Shown in pieces: positions 34,801 to 46,800 of a stretch of 64,000 nt of DNA. The stretch comes from Henricia sp. BOLD:AAB3569. Lineage: Eukaryota > Echinodermata > Asteroidea > Spinulosida > Echinasteridae. A program made the translations under genes and the position numbers. Under the pieces are notes generated by a model. The model was not told where the DNA came from. It saw only the letters and a list, made by a program, of their open reading frames with translations, and made no database searches. Each line of letters begins with the position of its first letter. Position 1 is the stretch's first letter. Where the stretch lies: NCBI GenBank assembly GCA_037783545.1, contig JBBELK010000001.1:62001-126000 (forward strand). Direction: 5' to 3'.

Positions 34801-37800
34801 ACTGTTCCTGATAAAAATAAAATTAAATTGAAAATAGTTTATTGAGGTTTTTTAATGATTAAAGTCCGCGTTTGTTAAAGTGTGACCCCTTTAAACAAAA
34901 ACATTCCAACGGAATGTTTGCATGGCCTCACCAATGACTTGTTCCAATGTTGCTTCATCTGCATTGCCGGTTTTGTTCATTGGGGGACAGTTTATGTACT
35001 TTGTGTAAAAATTCACCATGACGACCCCCTTGTTAGCTACCTGTTTAGGAGAAAGCATTTACAAAATAAACGAAAATGACATCAATACACATTACCCCTA
35101 ATAGTACTGAACCACCCTGTGAGAGTGAGAGTAGCGAGATTAAGATGGTTTGGGCATGTACAGAGAAAGGATGTGGAGTACAGTGTACCGGTATATCGGG
35201 AATGATGGAGCTGGGAGGCAGGAGGAGAGGAGGAATGCCGGGGAGGAGGATTATGGATGTGGTGAGGGGGACATTCGGGTGGTTAATGGTGTGACAGAGG
35301 AATATGCAGAGGAGGGATGTGGGGTATGTCGGCAGAAGAATGCTTGGAATGGAGCTGGCAGGCAGGATGAGAGGAGGAAGGCCAAGGAGGAGGTTTATGG
35401 ATGTGGTGAGGGGAACATGCTGGTGGTTGGTGTGACAAAGGAAGATGCAGGGAAGGGATGTGGGGTATATCGGGAGAAGAATGGTGGGAATGGAGCTGAC
35501 AGGCAGGAGGAGAAGAGGAATGCCGAGGAGGTTTATGGATGTGGTGAGGGGGACATTCGGGTGGTTAATGGTGTGACAGAGGAATATGCAGAGGAGGGAT
35601 GTGGGGTATGTCGGGAGAAGAATGGTTGGGATGGAGCTGGCAGGCAGGATGAGAGGAGGAAGGCCAAGGAGGAGGTTTATGGGTGTGGTGAGGGGAACAT
35701 GCTGGTGGTTGGTGTGACAAAGGAAGATGCAGGGAAGGGATGTGGGGTATATCGGGAGAAGAATGGTGGGAATGGAGCTGACAGGCAGGAGGAGAAGAGG
35801 AATGCCGAGGAGGTTTATGGATGTGGTGAGGGGGACATTCGGGTGGTTAATGGTGTGACAGAGGAATATGCAGAGGAGGGATGTGGGGTATGTCGGGAGA
35901 AGAATGGTGGGGATAGAGCTGGCAGGCAGGAGGGAGAGGATGAAGGCCAAGGAGGAGGTTTATGGATGTAGTGAGGGGGACATGCGGTGAGGGAGACATG
36001 CGTGTGGTTGGTGTGACAGAGGAATATGCAGAGGAGGGATGTGGGGTATGTCGGGAGAAGAATGCTGGGGATGGAGCTGGCAGGTAGGAGGGGAAGAGGA
36101 AGGCCAATGAGGTTTATGGATGTGGTGAGGGGTGGGGGGTGGCATACGGGTGGTTGGTGTGACAGAGGAAGATGCAGAGAAGGGATGTGGGGTATATCGG
36201 GAGAAGAATGCTGGGGATGGAGCTGGCAGGCAGGAGGACAAGGGAAAGGCCAAGGAGGAAGCTTATTGGTAAGGGGGACGTGCGGGTATGGCGTGACAGA
36301 GAAAGATGCAGAGGACAAAATAAGATGGATAGGGAAGATCTGCTATGGCAACTCCTAACCGGGGACGGATTTCACAAACATGACATTGTGCAGTCATCGC
36401 TACAACGATTGCAAGTAAACAATCCATGGCTGTTGTGATGGCGATGAAACTTGTGTTTCACTAAATCCGTCGCAATCACGATGAGCATTTAGCACTGAAA
36501 ATAATCACAACGGGCGAAGATGATCGCTAGAAGGTCTGGTTGCTTGAGCGTGACTCGCAAATCGGTACAGTTGTAGCATATAGAGGTGGGGAAAAACCAG
36601 CGGCGAAGGTAGACCGTGTTGAATATATAGGGGGTGTGACCATCACGGCGGCGCTTTCGAATAAATGCGATGCCAAACAACGTTTAGACAAATGAAACTG
36701 ATTTTAAGATGTCATTTCTATGCTTATGTACCGATGTCTTAGCGATTAAATTTCAGTCGTCGCAAATAATCCATCGCAAAACAGATGAGCAAATGTTAGT
36801 GAAATCAATCTTTAAAGTACCTTGCGATTATCGCAAGAAGTTAGTGAAATACGCCCCTGAGCTGCCGAAAAAGGGAAGATCTTTTGAGATTACCCGAGGC
36901 TGTGTAAACTATCTAGATAATCTCGGGTAATCTAAAAACCTTACCTCATGGTGGTAAACGGTAGCAAAATAGCACAGTGGAAAGTAGGCTTAAAACTTAC
37001 AATTCGACTTAGAACAGCATCGGGTACATTACGATAGGACCCGCAAATCGAAAAAGCGGAGGAGTGACTGTATATGACCGGAGCTTCGCTTATATCCAAG
37101 ACGTCATTCATTGTTGCCACTGAGGTGTGGGAGAGATCGATTAGCATCCCCAATCGGTTCATCTCCTTGATAACTGTCTGTGGTCAAAGGTCACGGGTAT
37201 AGACAGATATGTATATATTTTTAAATTACATGTATATTCTTAAATTTGTCTGCCAAAAGTGTAAACTCCCACAAGTTCCCTCTTCAAACAGAGCCAGAAC
37301 ATGGTGAGTGCACCTGTAAGTCCCATTGAAAGCTTGATCCCGATTTTCCAGGGCAAATTCAGACCGCCTGGCAGGCCTCCATACTTAGCTAGGGTGTCCC
37401 AGCTAGGCTATTTTGTCCAAGATCGTTGGTGCAACGATACATGGGTCTTTGATCAGTGCAGTGTATAGGGTTAAACACAACCACAGTTCGACCACAGTCC
37501 CTCGAGCAATGGATATCACTCACCGTTCAAGGGACTCGAAACTCGATACAGAACTGCTAAAAACAGAGGAAATACGGTAATCGACTAATGTAATACATCT
37601 GTATTTTATAGGTAATAGTGTACGTAGGCCTGTACCTGTCCAAATTGTGACAAACCATCCAGTTGGGAATCTGTACGCTTCTTGTCCTCTTTCCAATTGT
37701 CGGCCCTAAAACAAATCATATAAGCAACAATTGTGTTCCTTCTTAGAGCAATATGTTGAGCGTATCTTAAAATTACACACGAGTCAATGGAAAGCGATCA

Positions 37801-40800
37801 AGTCATCTTCCTAACGTATATACTTTGACTTGTGAGTAATTTCGGGACGCAACCTTCTGCGCGTTTCGTATGAATAGCATAACGTGCTTCCTTTCACATG
37901 AACACTTCGTATCCATTTGACCAGATTAATTGTTTAAGGGGTGCATGCGGCAGGTGTAAAGTACAGAATCAATACTGTGTTCATCACTGTAGGGGAGAAT
38001 GGCATAAAGCAATGAGACTGTTGGTTGCACGGCAATGGCGTGCACCACGTAGCAACAACAGTATAGTATGTGGACTTGTACAAGGACACACGATCGAAGA
38101 TTATTTGTCCTTGTCTCCACTTTTATTTCTTCCCTTTTATTTCCACTTATTTTTGTTTATTTTTTTACATTCTCAAAGTTTACAATCATCTTGTTTTATA
38201 ATCGTGAGCACAACCAGTACCACTCTTTTTAATTCTTGTTCGACAGCTAAATTGGTTAACACCTAACAGGTCAAAAGCTAACCGAACAAGTAACCTGCCA
38301 CAAAGCCTACTGACAATACAGTGTCATGCCATAAAAAACAGTGTCATTCAAGAGAAACAATTCATGTCAGGCCCACACCAACCGGCCAAGATATATTAGC
38401 CCCTCTGTGTTTTTTAAGCAAACATGTCAAGCCCAAACCAATCAGCCAAAATAGCTCTATCTTGGCCCTCAGTGTCATTCGTTGGAAACAATCTGTGTCA
38501 AGCCCGAACCAACCAGCCAAAATAACTTCATCCCTCAGTGTCGATCGTTCGGGGAAACAATTTATGTCAATTAAGAAACACGCAGCTCCACAGCAAAGGC
38601 ATGGAGCTGCGTATTTCGTGGCACGAATTAGGCGCGCGCGCATTGCTGACGAGCCTGTGCCTTTAATCCTCTGTTATTAGAGGGAAAACAATTTATGTCA
38701 AGCCCAAACCAACCAGCCAAAATCCCGCTGGACGTTTTTGGGCGATTATTTGTGTCAGGCCCAAACCAACTACATATGTAACTAGTTTACATAATTGTCA
38801 GCCCTCTATGACCAACGTGTTCAAGCCCCACTATGACCAACGTGTCTGTGTCCATGGGCAAGGCACTTAATCTCAGTTGCCTCGTCAACCCAAGCGATAT
38901 TACCCGCAGACCAGCCCGCCGGCCAGCCCGTACCACAGTCCGCGCCAAAGCCTGCACCACGGTCCGCTCATAATTTCGGAAGCGGTTTTGGAAACCCCCG
39001 TTTGACAAAGCGTTAAAAAGATTCACAAACCTACCCACTGTGTCTGTGCATTGATACATTGTACGTGCGTTGTGTACGTATGTTTTGGATGTTATTTGGA
39101 CACGTGACTTACCAAGGCGTGTTGCAGCTATGTGTGATAGTCATGTACCGAGTGCCTAGCTCATAGAGCATGCGCAGTACGGCGAGATTGCTGTCAATGT
39201 TGTGACCTCCTTCGACCCCAATCAAAGATGCGATTTTGCCCTTGCTGTGAGCATCCACGATGCCTGAAATAAAGAAAAACAGAGCTGTGATACGGAGTTT
39301 ATACGAAGTGCCGTCCAACTTGTTGAGATTCCGTGATAATTTATCACAAGATGACAACATATTCAGTGCAAAATGTCGTCATCCATTGATGATTATCTCA
39401 GGAAGACAACATACAGAATGTAGAATGACGACATATCGAGATAATTATCACGGAATTATAAAACCTGATGACGATATCATCATCAAAGGGTGCCATCGAG
39501 TCGCGTACGACTCCTGACGACTCTGTGGCCAAGCTCCCTCCAGGCCGCATGATCTTCTGCAGTCCTGACCAGTTCTGATAGAGTTAAGTTTGTTGATTCA
39601 GTTATTCCTGACACCCATCTGGTTCTTTGTCGACCCCTTCTTGTCCCTCCGGTCCTTCCTAGTATGAATGATTTCTCCACGAACTGCCATTGTGACGCAT
39701 GCAATGTCCAAAGTAGAGTAGCTGGGACTTGACAACCCGTGCTTCCAAAGGAAGCGAGGGTTTTGCCAGATGCAGGACCGTGCTGTTGGACATTATTTCG
39801 GTCCACGGAATTCTCAGCATACGACGCCAGCACCACATCCCAAAAGCATCGATGCGTCGCTTGTCCGCTTTCTTGATTGTCCAGCTTTCTGCGCCATACA
39901 GGAACACGGGGGAAACCAGAGTCTCCACCATCTTCACCTTGGTCCCAAGACTTATTCGCCATCCTTCATCATACCTAAGTCACAATTAAAGCGGAGGCCG
40001 GGCGGCGTGTGCGATTGATAGGCATCGGCCGGCGTGTAGAGGTCGGCGAAAGATCGCGCGATTGGGCGGTCACAGTCACAATTAAAAGTGCCCCGCACGC
40101 TGCCATGACGGAATGGGGTCGATTTCTTGGCCCGTTTATCGGCCGGTGTCCGGCAGGCACTCGTCCGATGTCCTGCCGATGTCCTGCCTATGTCACTGCG
40201 ATACCCCAGCCGATATCTGGCCGATTTCCGGCCGGGCGCCGCCAAGTCGGCCGGACGCCGGGCAGGGCCCGGCCGGCGTCTGAGCGGCGTCTGGGCGGCG
40301 CCTGGGCGGCGCCTGGCCGATATATGGATTGTCTGGGTTGTCAAAAAATTTGCCCGGAGCCCGCCCGATGTGTGCGATGCCCTGCCGGATATCGGCCAGT
40401 CATCGACCGATTTATTGGCGATCAGTTTGCGATGCGAAACGCCGCACCAGGTTTTAAGTCCGAGTTAAAAGTAACTCGATGCCCGCGCGATGCCAAAAAA
40501 TGACCCGGCAGCCGCAAGGAGTCCCGTGGGGCCCCGGCCGAAAATGCCTAGAAATCCGTCGCAAACTACTCGCAAACCCATCGCAAGCTAATTGTGACTG
40601 GGGTATTAGTGGTGATAACTTGGTCATGGCAGCCCGGCCTATAGAGTTATGCGCCTACGGATCTCCTTAGAGCAGTCACTGTCCCTGTTTATGCCTAAGT
40701 CACATTTCCAAGGGGTCCCGGGGGCGATGTAGCCGATCTAGGCCCCGGCCGGGCTCTGAAGTCGGGGGTGCCGGCCGATTCTCACAGCCCGGCCGGGCAG

Positions 40801-43800
40801 CTGTAGGGTCCCTGTCGAGTTCCTTTTATCCCCTGCAGGCTGGGCCACGCTCGGTGCCGGCCGGCGCCCGTGAACCCGGCCGGGGCCCCGCCGATGTCTA
40901 ATCGGCGTCCGGCACGTGCCCGGCCGGGCCCCGGCCGGCGCCTGCCCGATATAAACATCGTCTGTGTCGTCACAAATTTGGCACGGGGCCCGCCCGATGT
41001 AGCAGGTGCCCGGCCTGGCACCGGCGGGGACCCTGTCGATGTTTTTACGATTAGGTTACGGCTTGGATCCGGCTTGTATTTTTCGCCGGACCCCGAGTTG
41101 ATTTTAAGTGCGAATTAAAATGAACCGGGGGCCCGCCCGAAGCAAAAAATAGCCCGGTATAGCCGCCCGAAAGTGCCAAAAAACAGCCCCTAAACTACCC
41201 GGGAAGACATCGGTTTGGAAATGTGACTGGGGTATTACCACAGCTCCCAGGAAGACAAAGTCGCTGACTACCTCTATTTCATGGGATGACGGCATAAAGA
41301 ACTTATGATGACATTCTAAGATAATTTATCATAGGATGATGACATCCACAATGTAGGATGGCGACAAACTGAGATAATTTATCACAGGATGACGACATCT
41401 ATAACGTACGATGACGACATCCCGGGAAAATGTCTGTGGTATATAGGTCTAAGGACCTTTTGTTCGTCTGAAATATAGGCTAATGGAGCTGCGTATTTTG
41501 TGGCACGAGTTTGGCGCGTGCGCATTGCTGACGAGCCTGTGCCTTTAAGGCCGTTTCTACTGAAAGGATGCCGTTTCCGAAGTGTTTCGGAAACGGTTTA
41601 AATTGAACGCAAAAGGATATTCATTCGAATACTTTGTAATACCGATATTTGGTATCGATTTGAAGTACCAATAGCGAGCTATCGAACAATAAGTCGATAC
41701 CGATACTACTGGTTTCGGAGTATTGAGTATCGAAATGTCACCTACCGTCGGCTGTAGTGACAAACTGAAAATCGTCCGGGTACTTGTCGCACATACGTTT
41801 GATGACGTCAATCTGTTCCAGAATGTGTAGAATAGAATCTTTGTACTCCGATGCGCACCTTGTGTAGGCAGCCCAAAACTACAAAAAGGATAGGATGAAA
41901 ATGTAATAACTCATAGTAAGTTTCATGTCATTGGCGGATACACACTATCGCGAAAAAATCACACTTTCGCGCTGCGCTCACCGCATTGCATGAGCTCCCA
42001 ATCGCCGAATATTCCAAAATAGAAAATTCCACTCTGGTAACTTGGGGCTTCTCTGATACCTCATTGGCTGCGCGTTGGAAAGGTCAGCGCACCGCGGTCA
42101 AAGTTCAACAAATTTGAACTTTGACCCAGCTCAAAACGTTTTGCACGGCGCGATAGGCCGCGCACAAGCGGAAAACCAGTTTGTGTACAAACCAATGGCA
42201 CAGTGTGATTTTTCCGCGATAGTGTGAACTCCCCTTTAGACTTTTTGGTATGACTCACTTCTCCTAGTTCGCACGCACCATTATGCACGTATACTGGCAA
42301 TGCGAAGAATGTGTGGATTGGATACATTCAGTGTGAACGTGCTATAATGCGCGTTTCGCATGAATAGCATCGGGTGTACTGGCGTATGTCCTTCTACATA
42401 CGCATGTATGGTTAGGGCCATTGATCGCAATCATGGATGAAAACTTGGGGTTGCGGGTTCGAATCCGGCTGCGGTACCTGTGCCCTTGGGCAAGGCACTC
42501 AACCACACTTGCTCCATCCTTCGGAAGGGATGTAAAGCCGTTGGTCCAGTGTGTTAGGTAATGGTAACGCACTCTAAAGATCCCAGAGCATTCTTTCGTG
42601 AAGAGCAAGGGGATTAATTCCCCGGTGTCTCTGGCCATTTCTAATTCTAATTCTTCATGGGTTTCCTTACGCTTACGAGTGACAGTGCAATGAGCACTAT
42701 TGAGGAATCCTTGGTATGAATACCAGAAAGAAATAATAATAATAAAATAATAATGACCAGACTAAGTGTTTGTTGCTATGTGGTGCACGCGGTAGGTACG
42801 AAGTACAGAAGCAACACCGTGTTCACCGTATGAGAGAATGGCATAAAACAGCCAAACTGTTGGTTGCTAGGTAACGGCGTGCACCGTGTAGCAACAACAG
42901 CATAGTATGTTGAATTTCTAATCTGCACCTCAATTAAAAATTGATTACATCCGTAGCGTCATCCTTTATGCAAATGTTACACGCAAAACGCTTATTCTCA
43001 CAATTGACGCCATAGACTAATAAAGTGTGACGTCAGTTGCTATATGGTAACTGGTTCTTAACATTCGCTGGTAATCAGGAAAACAGTTCACTTGTAAACA
43101 TATTAAACATCGGCAACACACAACTTGGCTGATTCATGACTCGGCTTTGTAGCAATAGACAGCCGAAGTGTGACGTGGTTGCCATGGCAATTGGCTCTAA
43201 ACTATCATGGCCGTCATATATAAAAAAAAAGTACTTTTGCAAAAGCACAGGGGCGCGGTTCAGTGATGGCCGTCATATAAAAAAAAGTACTTTTGCAAAA
43301 GCACAGGGGCGCGGTTCAGTGATGGCCGTCATATAAAAAAAAGTACTTTTGCAAAAGCACAGGGGCGGGGTTCAGTGATTTGTTTTTAGTATAGAGCTAA
43401 TTGCCTATAGGCAACCAACAAAAGATGACGTATTTACTTCGGAAGTCTATTGAGGTTCGAAAGTAATGATGTTGGGCCTGTCCATAAGAAACATTAATAT
43501 GCATGCAATCCACCAATCAGAAAGCAAGAAAGGATCAGTAGCCCCACCCACCTGACCTCCGACCATGCCCTGCCGCAGTCGCGGTATGTCAGTGTGTAGT
43601 GATGTCGACCCGCTGAGGTTAGACCCGAGATCGATCCGTCCGAGTTGGTTGTTGTATAGCTTTTTCAGTTGCCATGGTAAATCGTTATGCCTGGACAAAA
43701 TAAAAGCTGTACGTGTAAAAATTGGTTCCGGGCATGGCTTTAAAGCCGTGTAAAATGGTACCTTTTTGGTGGGAGAAATTGCCAACTGAAGGTGCATTAA

Positions 43801-46800
43801 AAAAAAGTTGTCTTCAGACAATATTATTGAATGGAATGCTGTTGTTCCTGTTTTTGACGGTAGAACGCATGATTGGTAAACTGTTAAAAGGGGCTTTATT
43901 TCCACTAATGATTAGAAGCCCATGTTGATAAAACTGCTCGTGGACATTTCAGCCACATAGGTGCAATAATACTTGAGTTCTTAAAGCTAGAAAAATCCAT
44001 GCATGGTTTTTGTGTTGTCAATGAGTTAAATGGTAAAAAAGTCTTTTGCAAAAGACCTTTTAAAAAATAAATAAAACCACCTTCAGTTTTTAATTTCTTA
44101 CACAAAATACCATTTTGGACTGAAATAAAATCACGTGGTGTTTGGTACCATTGTTATTAACACTTGTAGTATAGGTTTTTCTTGTCAACTGCATGGTAGG
44201 GAAAACATGGGGTCACTGCAAATGATGTACGCTACCTTTAAGTTTCCCAGTGATGTAATCTGTCTTTAAACTGCGCCAGGCGACAATAATAATACTACGT
44301 GTAAAAATGTCCTACAATTTGTCCTTAATAACTTCTTTGTTTCTAAAAACAGTCAAATTTCTTGACCATATACAACCAATATATGTCAAATTTTGTGAAT
44401 GAGTTTCGAGACGAAACAATTATGGATTAGTGACAGAGTAACATGCCAGTGGCCAGCTCGTTCCTCCGACCTACCCTAGCCATGGACCAGAGCCGCGGCA
44501 TCCAGGCCGTTCTAGCATTGAGGCACGAGTGGGTAAAGCCCGCCGCACACGTGAGGTCGTTTGCTGAGCAAACGGTCATTCGTGGCCGTTTGCTCAGCAC
44601 TTGGCTCACGTGTGCGGTGGCTATTTTGCTGCATTTCTTGCCTCGCGAGGCCGTGAGCCAAAAATGAATGTAGCTGGCCAATCAAAACCACGCGCGCGAT
44701 ACGAAAACAGCGCGCGCACGCGAACCCCGCCAAGGTCACCACACTTTAGCAAAAGTTTGGTGACCTTAGCGGTGCCCGCGCGCACTGTATTCATATCACG
44801 TGAATATGGGGATGGTTTTTAATTGGCCAGCTACATTTATTTTAGCTCAGCACTTGGCTCATCACCCCCGCACACGGTGAGATTTTGGCCACGCGAGGCA
44901 AAAAATATCAAACACGTTAGATATTTGGCTCACGGCCTCGCGAGGCAAAAAACGCAGCAAAATTTCACCGGCACCGCACACGTGAGCCAAGTGCTGAGCA
45001 AACGGCCACGAATGACCGTTTGCTCAGCAAACGACCTCACGTGTGCGGCGGGCTGTGACAGATGAATTCTGGTTAAGTGCCTTGCTCAAGGGCACATGTA
45101 CCACGATCAAGGTTCGAACCCACAACACCAAGTATTCACCCAAGTGTTGCGAATCAACGACCGTAACCACTCGACATAGGCCAACCCATCATATCTTCAT
45201 AATGATTTGGTGCACTTGTTGCATTTTGTTTGTTTACTAAAGTTGTACATTACCTTCAAACAGTGAAACAAAACCCAATATATTTGTTTACTGTTGAAGT
45301 TTTTTTTTTCGTGCAGCGCTATTGTTTGTTACTGGGAGTTTTTTAACATTATCTTTCAATTGTTTGTTGTAATGATTTAATCTTGTCAAAATGCGAGCAA
45401 TACTAAAACCCTTTACGGTTTTATCAAGTTTGAATGTTGATTGTGGGTTATTTACACCCAGATATAGCACCAATAAAGATATCGGCAATAAACTGGAGTG
45501 GGTGCTAAGTATATAGGTGTAAAACTTCCCCCATGCCGACAGGACCTGCGAATCTCTTGCACGGCAACGGGACACTTGCATCTAGCAAAAAAGTAACGCT
45601 CAGGTCACAAAAGTATATGGATAAATATGTGAATGAGTTGAAATGGTATCAAAACAGTGACAGAGTACATGTATTTATTCGCTTTCACGCACGCTAAGTC
45701 CTTCACATGGCGGCAGAGGAAGCCGGTCCCAGTCCGTCGGTTTGTGCACAAGTCAAATATTTCTTCTGTTTTCCTCAGTCTTTAAAACTTTTGGGGCCGT
45801 TTTTGCTATTCCTTGTATTAAGTTCTTCTCAGTCAAGGAGAAAAAGGTGGAAACTGCAGTGTTTTCAATGGTTTGCCACAATTTCACGTGTAATATTAGG
45901 GAGGTTTCGGTCGCATACGGTTAGGCAAAACGACGACTATTAGTGAATTTTACGTCATCGATTTGTGCGTATATACTTAAGGCGTTTACACAAATATCCC
46001 AAGTGTTGTTTTGTTGTTTACACTGATAGCAACGCCTCTACACCTTAGTAAAAAACGGACAACGAAAGGTAACGATTTTGAGGTTTGGCTAATCGTAGTC
46101 GTAATCACTAATACCCCCGTCAGACCGGATTGGCGGTGCCACTACGGTTTTTGGTCAAAACCGCCATCAACGTAGTGACACCGACAGTAGTTTTTTATGG
46201 TTTTCCCCTACCCGTCACACATGTGTTTTTCTTCGCGGTGCTACTGTCGATCTGAACTGTTTGAAGACTTTTAGAACACTGAAATTGAAGCAGAAAACCG
46301 AAGCTTTTATACTACAAAATATGCCCGCAGTAGCACCGTGCAAGCACATCAGTGCTAAACCTTAAGTGGTCCGTCATCGCGAGGTGACTAAGAAATTCCT
46401 GCCGAAACTCGCAACTCACTCGCAAGTATAGTCGTATACAAATGTCGTACAAAATTATGTCGCCGCATTTCGGCGTCCCTGAAAAAAACTGCCGATTTGC
46501 GCCGACATACTACGATCGACATCGAACCCCGATTTGCTATACGACCTCAGTGGAAACGCCATTGCCGTACAAGCGCCTCAATAACACCGCCGGCACCGCC
46601 GTAGTAACACAGTGGCACCGCAGTAAGATCGCCAAATTTTCTAAAATTCCTTCCTGGCTCCGCAGTGGCACCCCCATACCCGCAGTGCTACCGTGGTAGC
46701 ACCGCCATAACCGCAGTAGAACCGCCACGGGATCGCCGTAGGGTCGCCAGTCTACTTTTTCGGCGATTGCACGGCGGTTGTACTGCGGGAGGCACGGCGG

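Larger units (their letters stand above)
39483..41296 (-). pseudogene. RTE/BovB-type retrotransposon 3' relic with two nested insertions
   Basis: Minus-strand coding pieces appear in order: [18 protein letters not shown] (41290-41237), then DCSKEIRRR and [13 protein letters not shown] (40691-40608), then [34 protein letters not shown] and WCWRR (39960-39680), and finally [15 protein letters not shown] and SRTRLD near the 3' end. These match the C-terminal part of RTE-clade ORF2. The pieces are separated by two GC-rich DNA elements (40692-41226 and 39974-40607 approximately). There is at least one frameshift near 39680, another near 39955, and stop codons; the 5' part is absent. The 3' end runs into a GATGATGA-rich tail. 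It occupies dipeptidase intron 3. Confidence 0.8.

Noticed and set aside
35045-36318. Long open frames on both strands (up to about 300 codons) with repetitive sequence
   Set aside because: They follow from a 141-bp tandem period, divisible by three, of a retrotransposon C-terminal module. The region also contains dipeptidase exon 7 only at its extreme left edge. Not a gene.
40009-41118. Arg/Pro/Gly-rich frames up to 164 codons
   Set aside because: Located in GC-rich elements A and B; composition artefact of GGCCGGGC repeats.
45707-45943. Frame starting [12 protein letters not shown] with a hydrophobic stretch
   Set aside because: Lies antisense within dipeptidase intron 1 and has no recognised homologue or clear splice donor. 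Possible but unsupported first exon.
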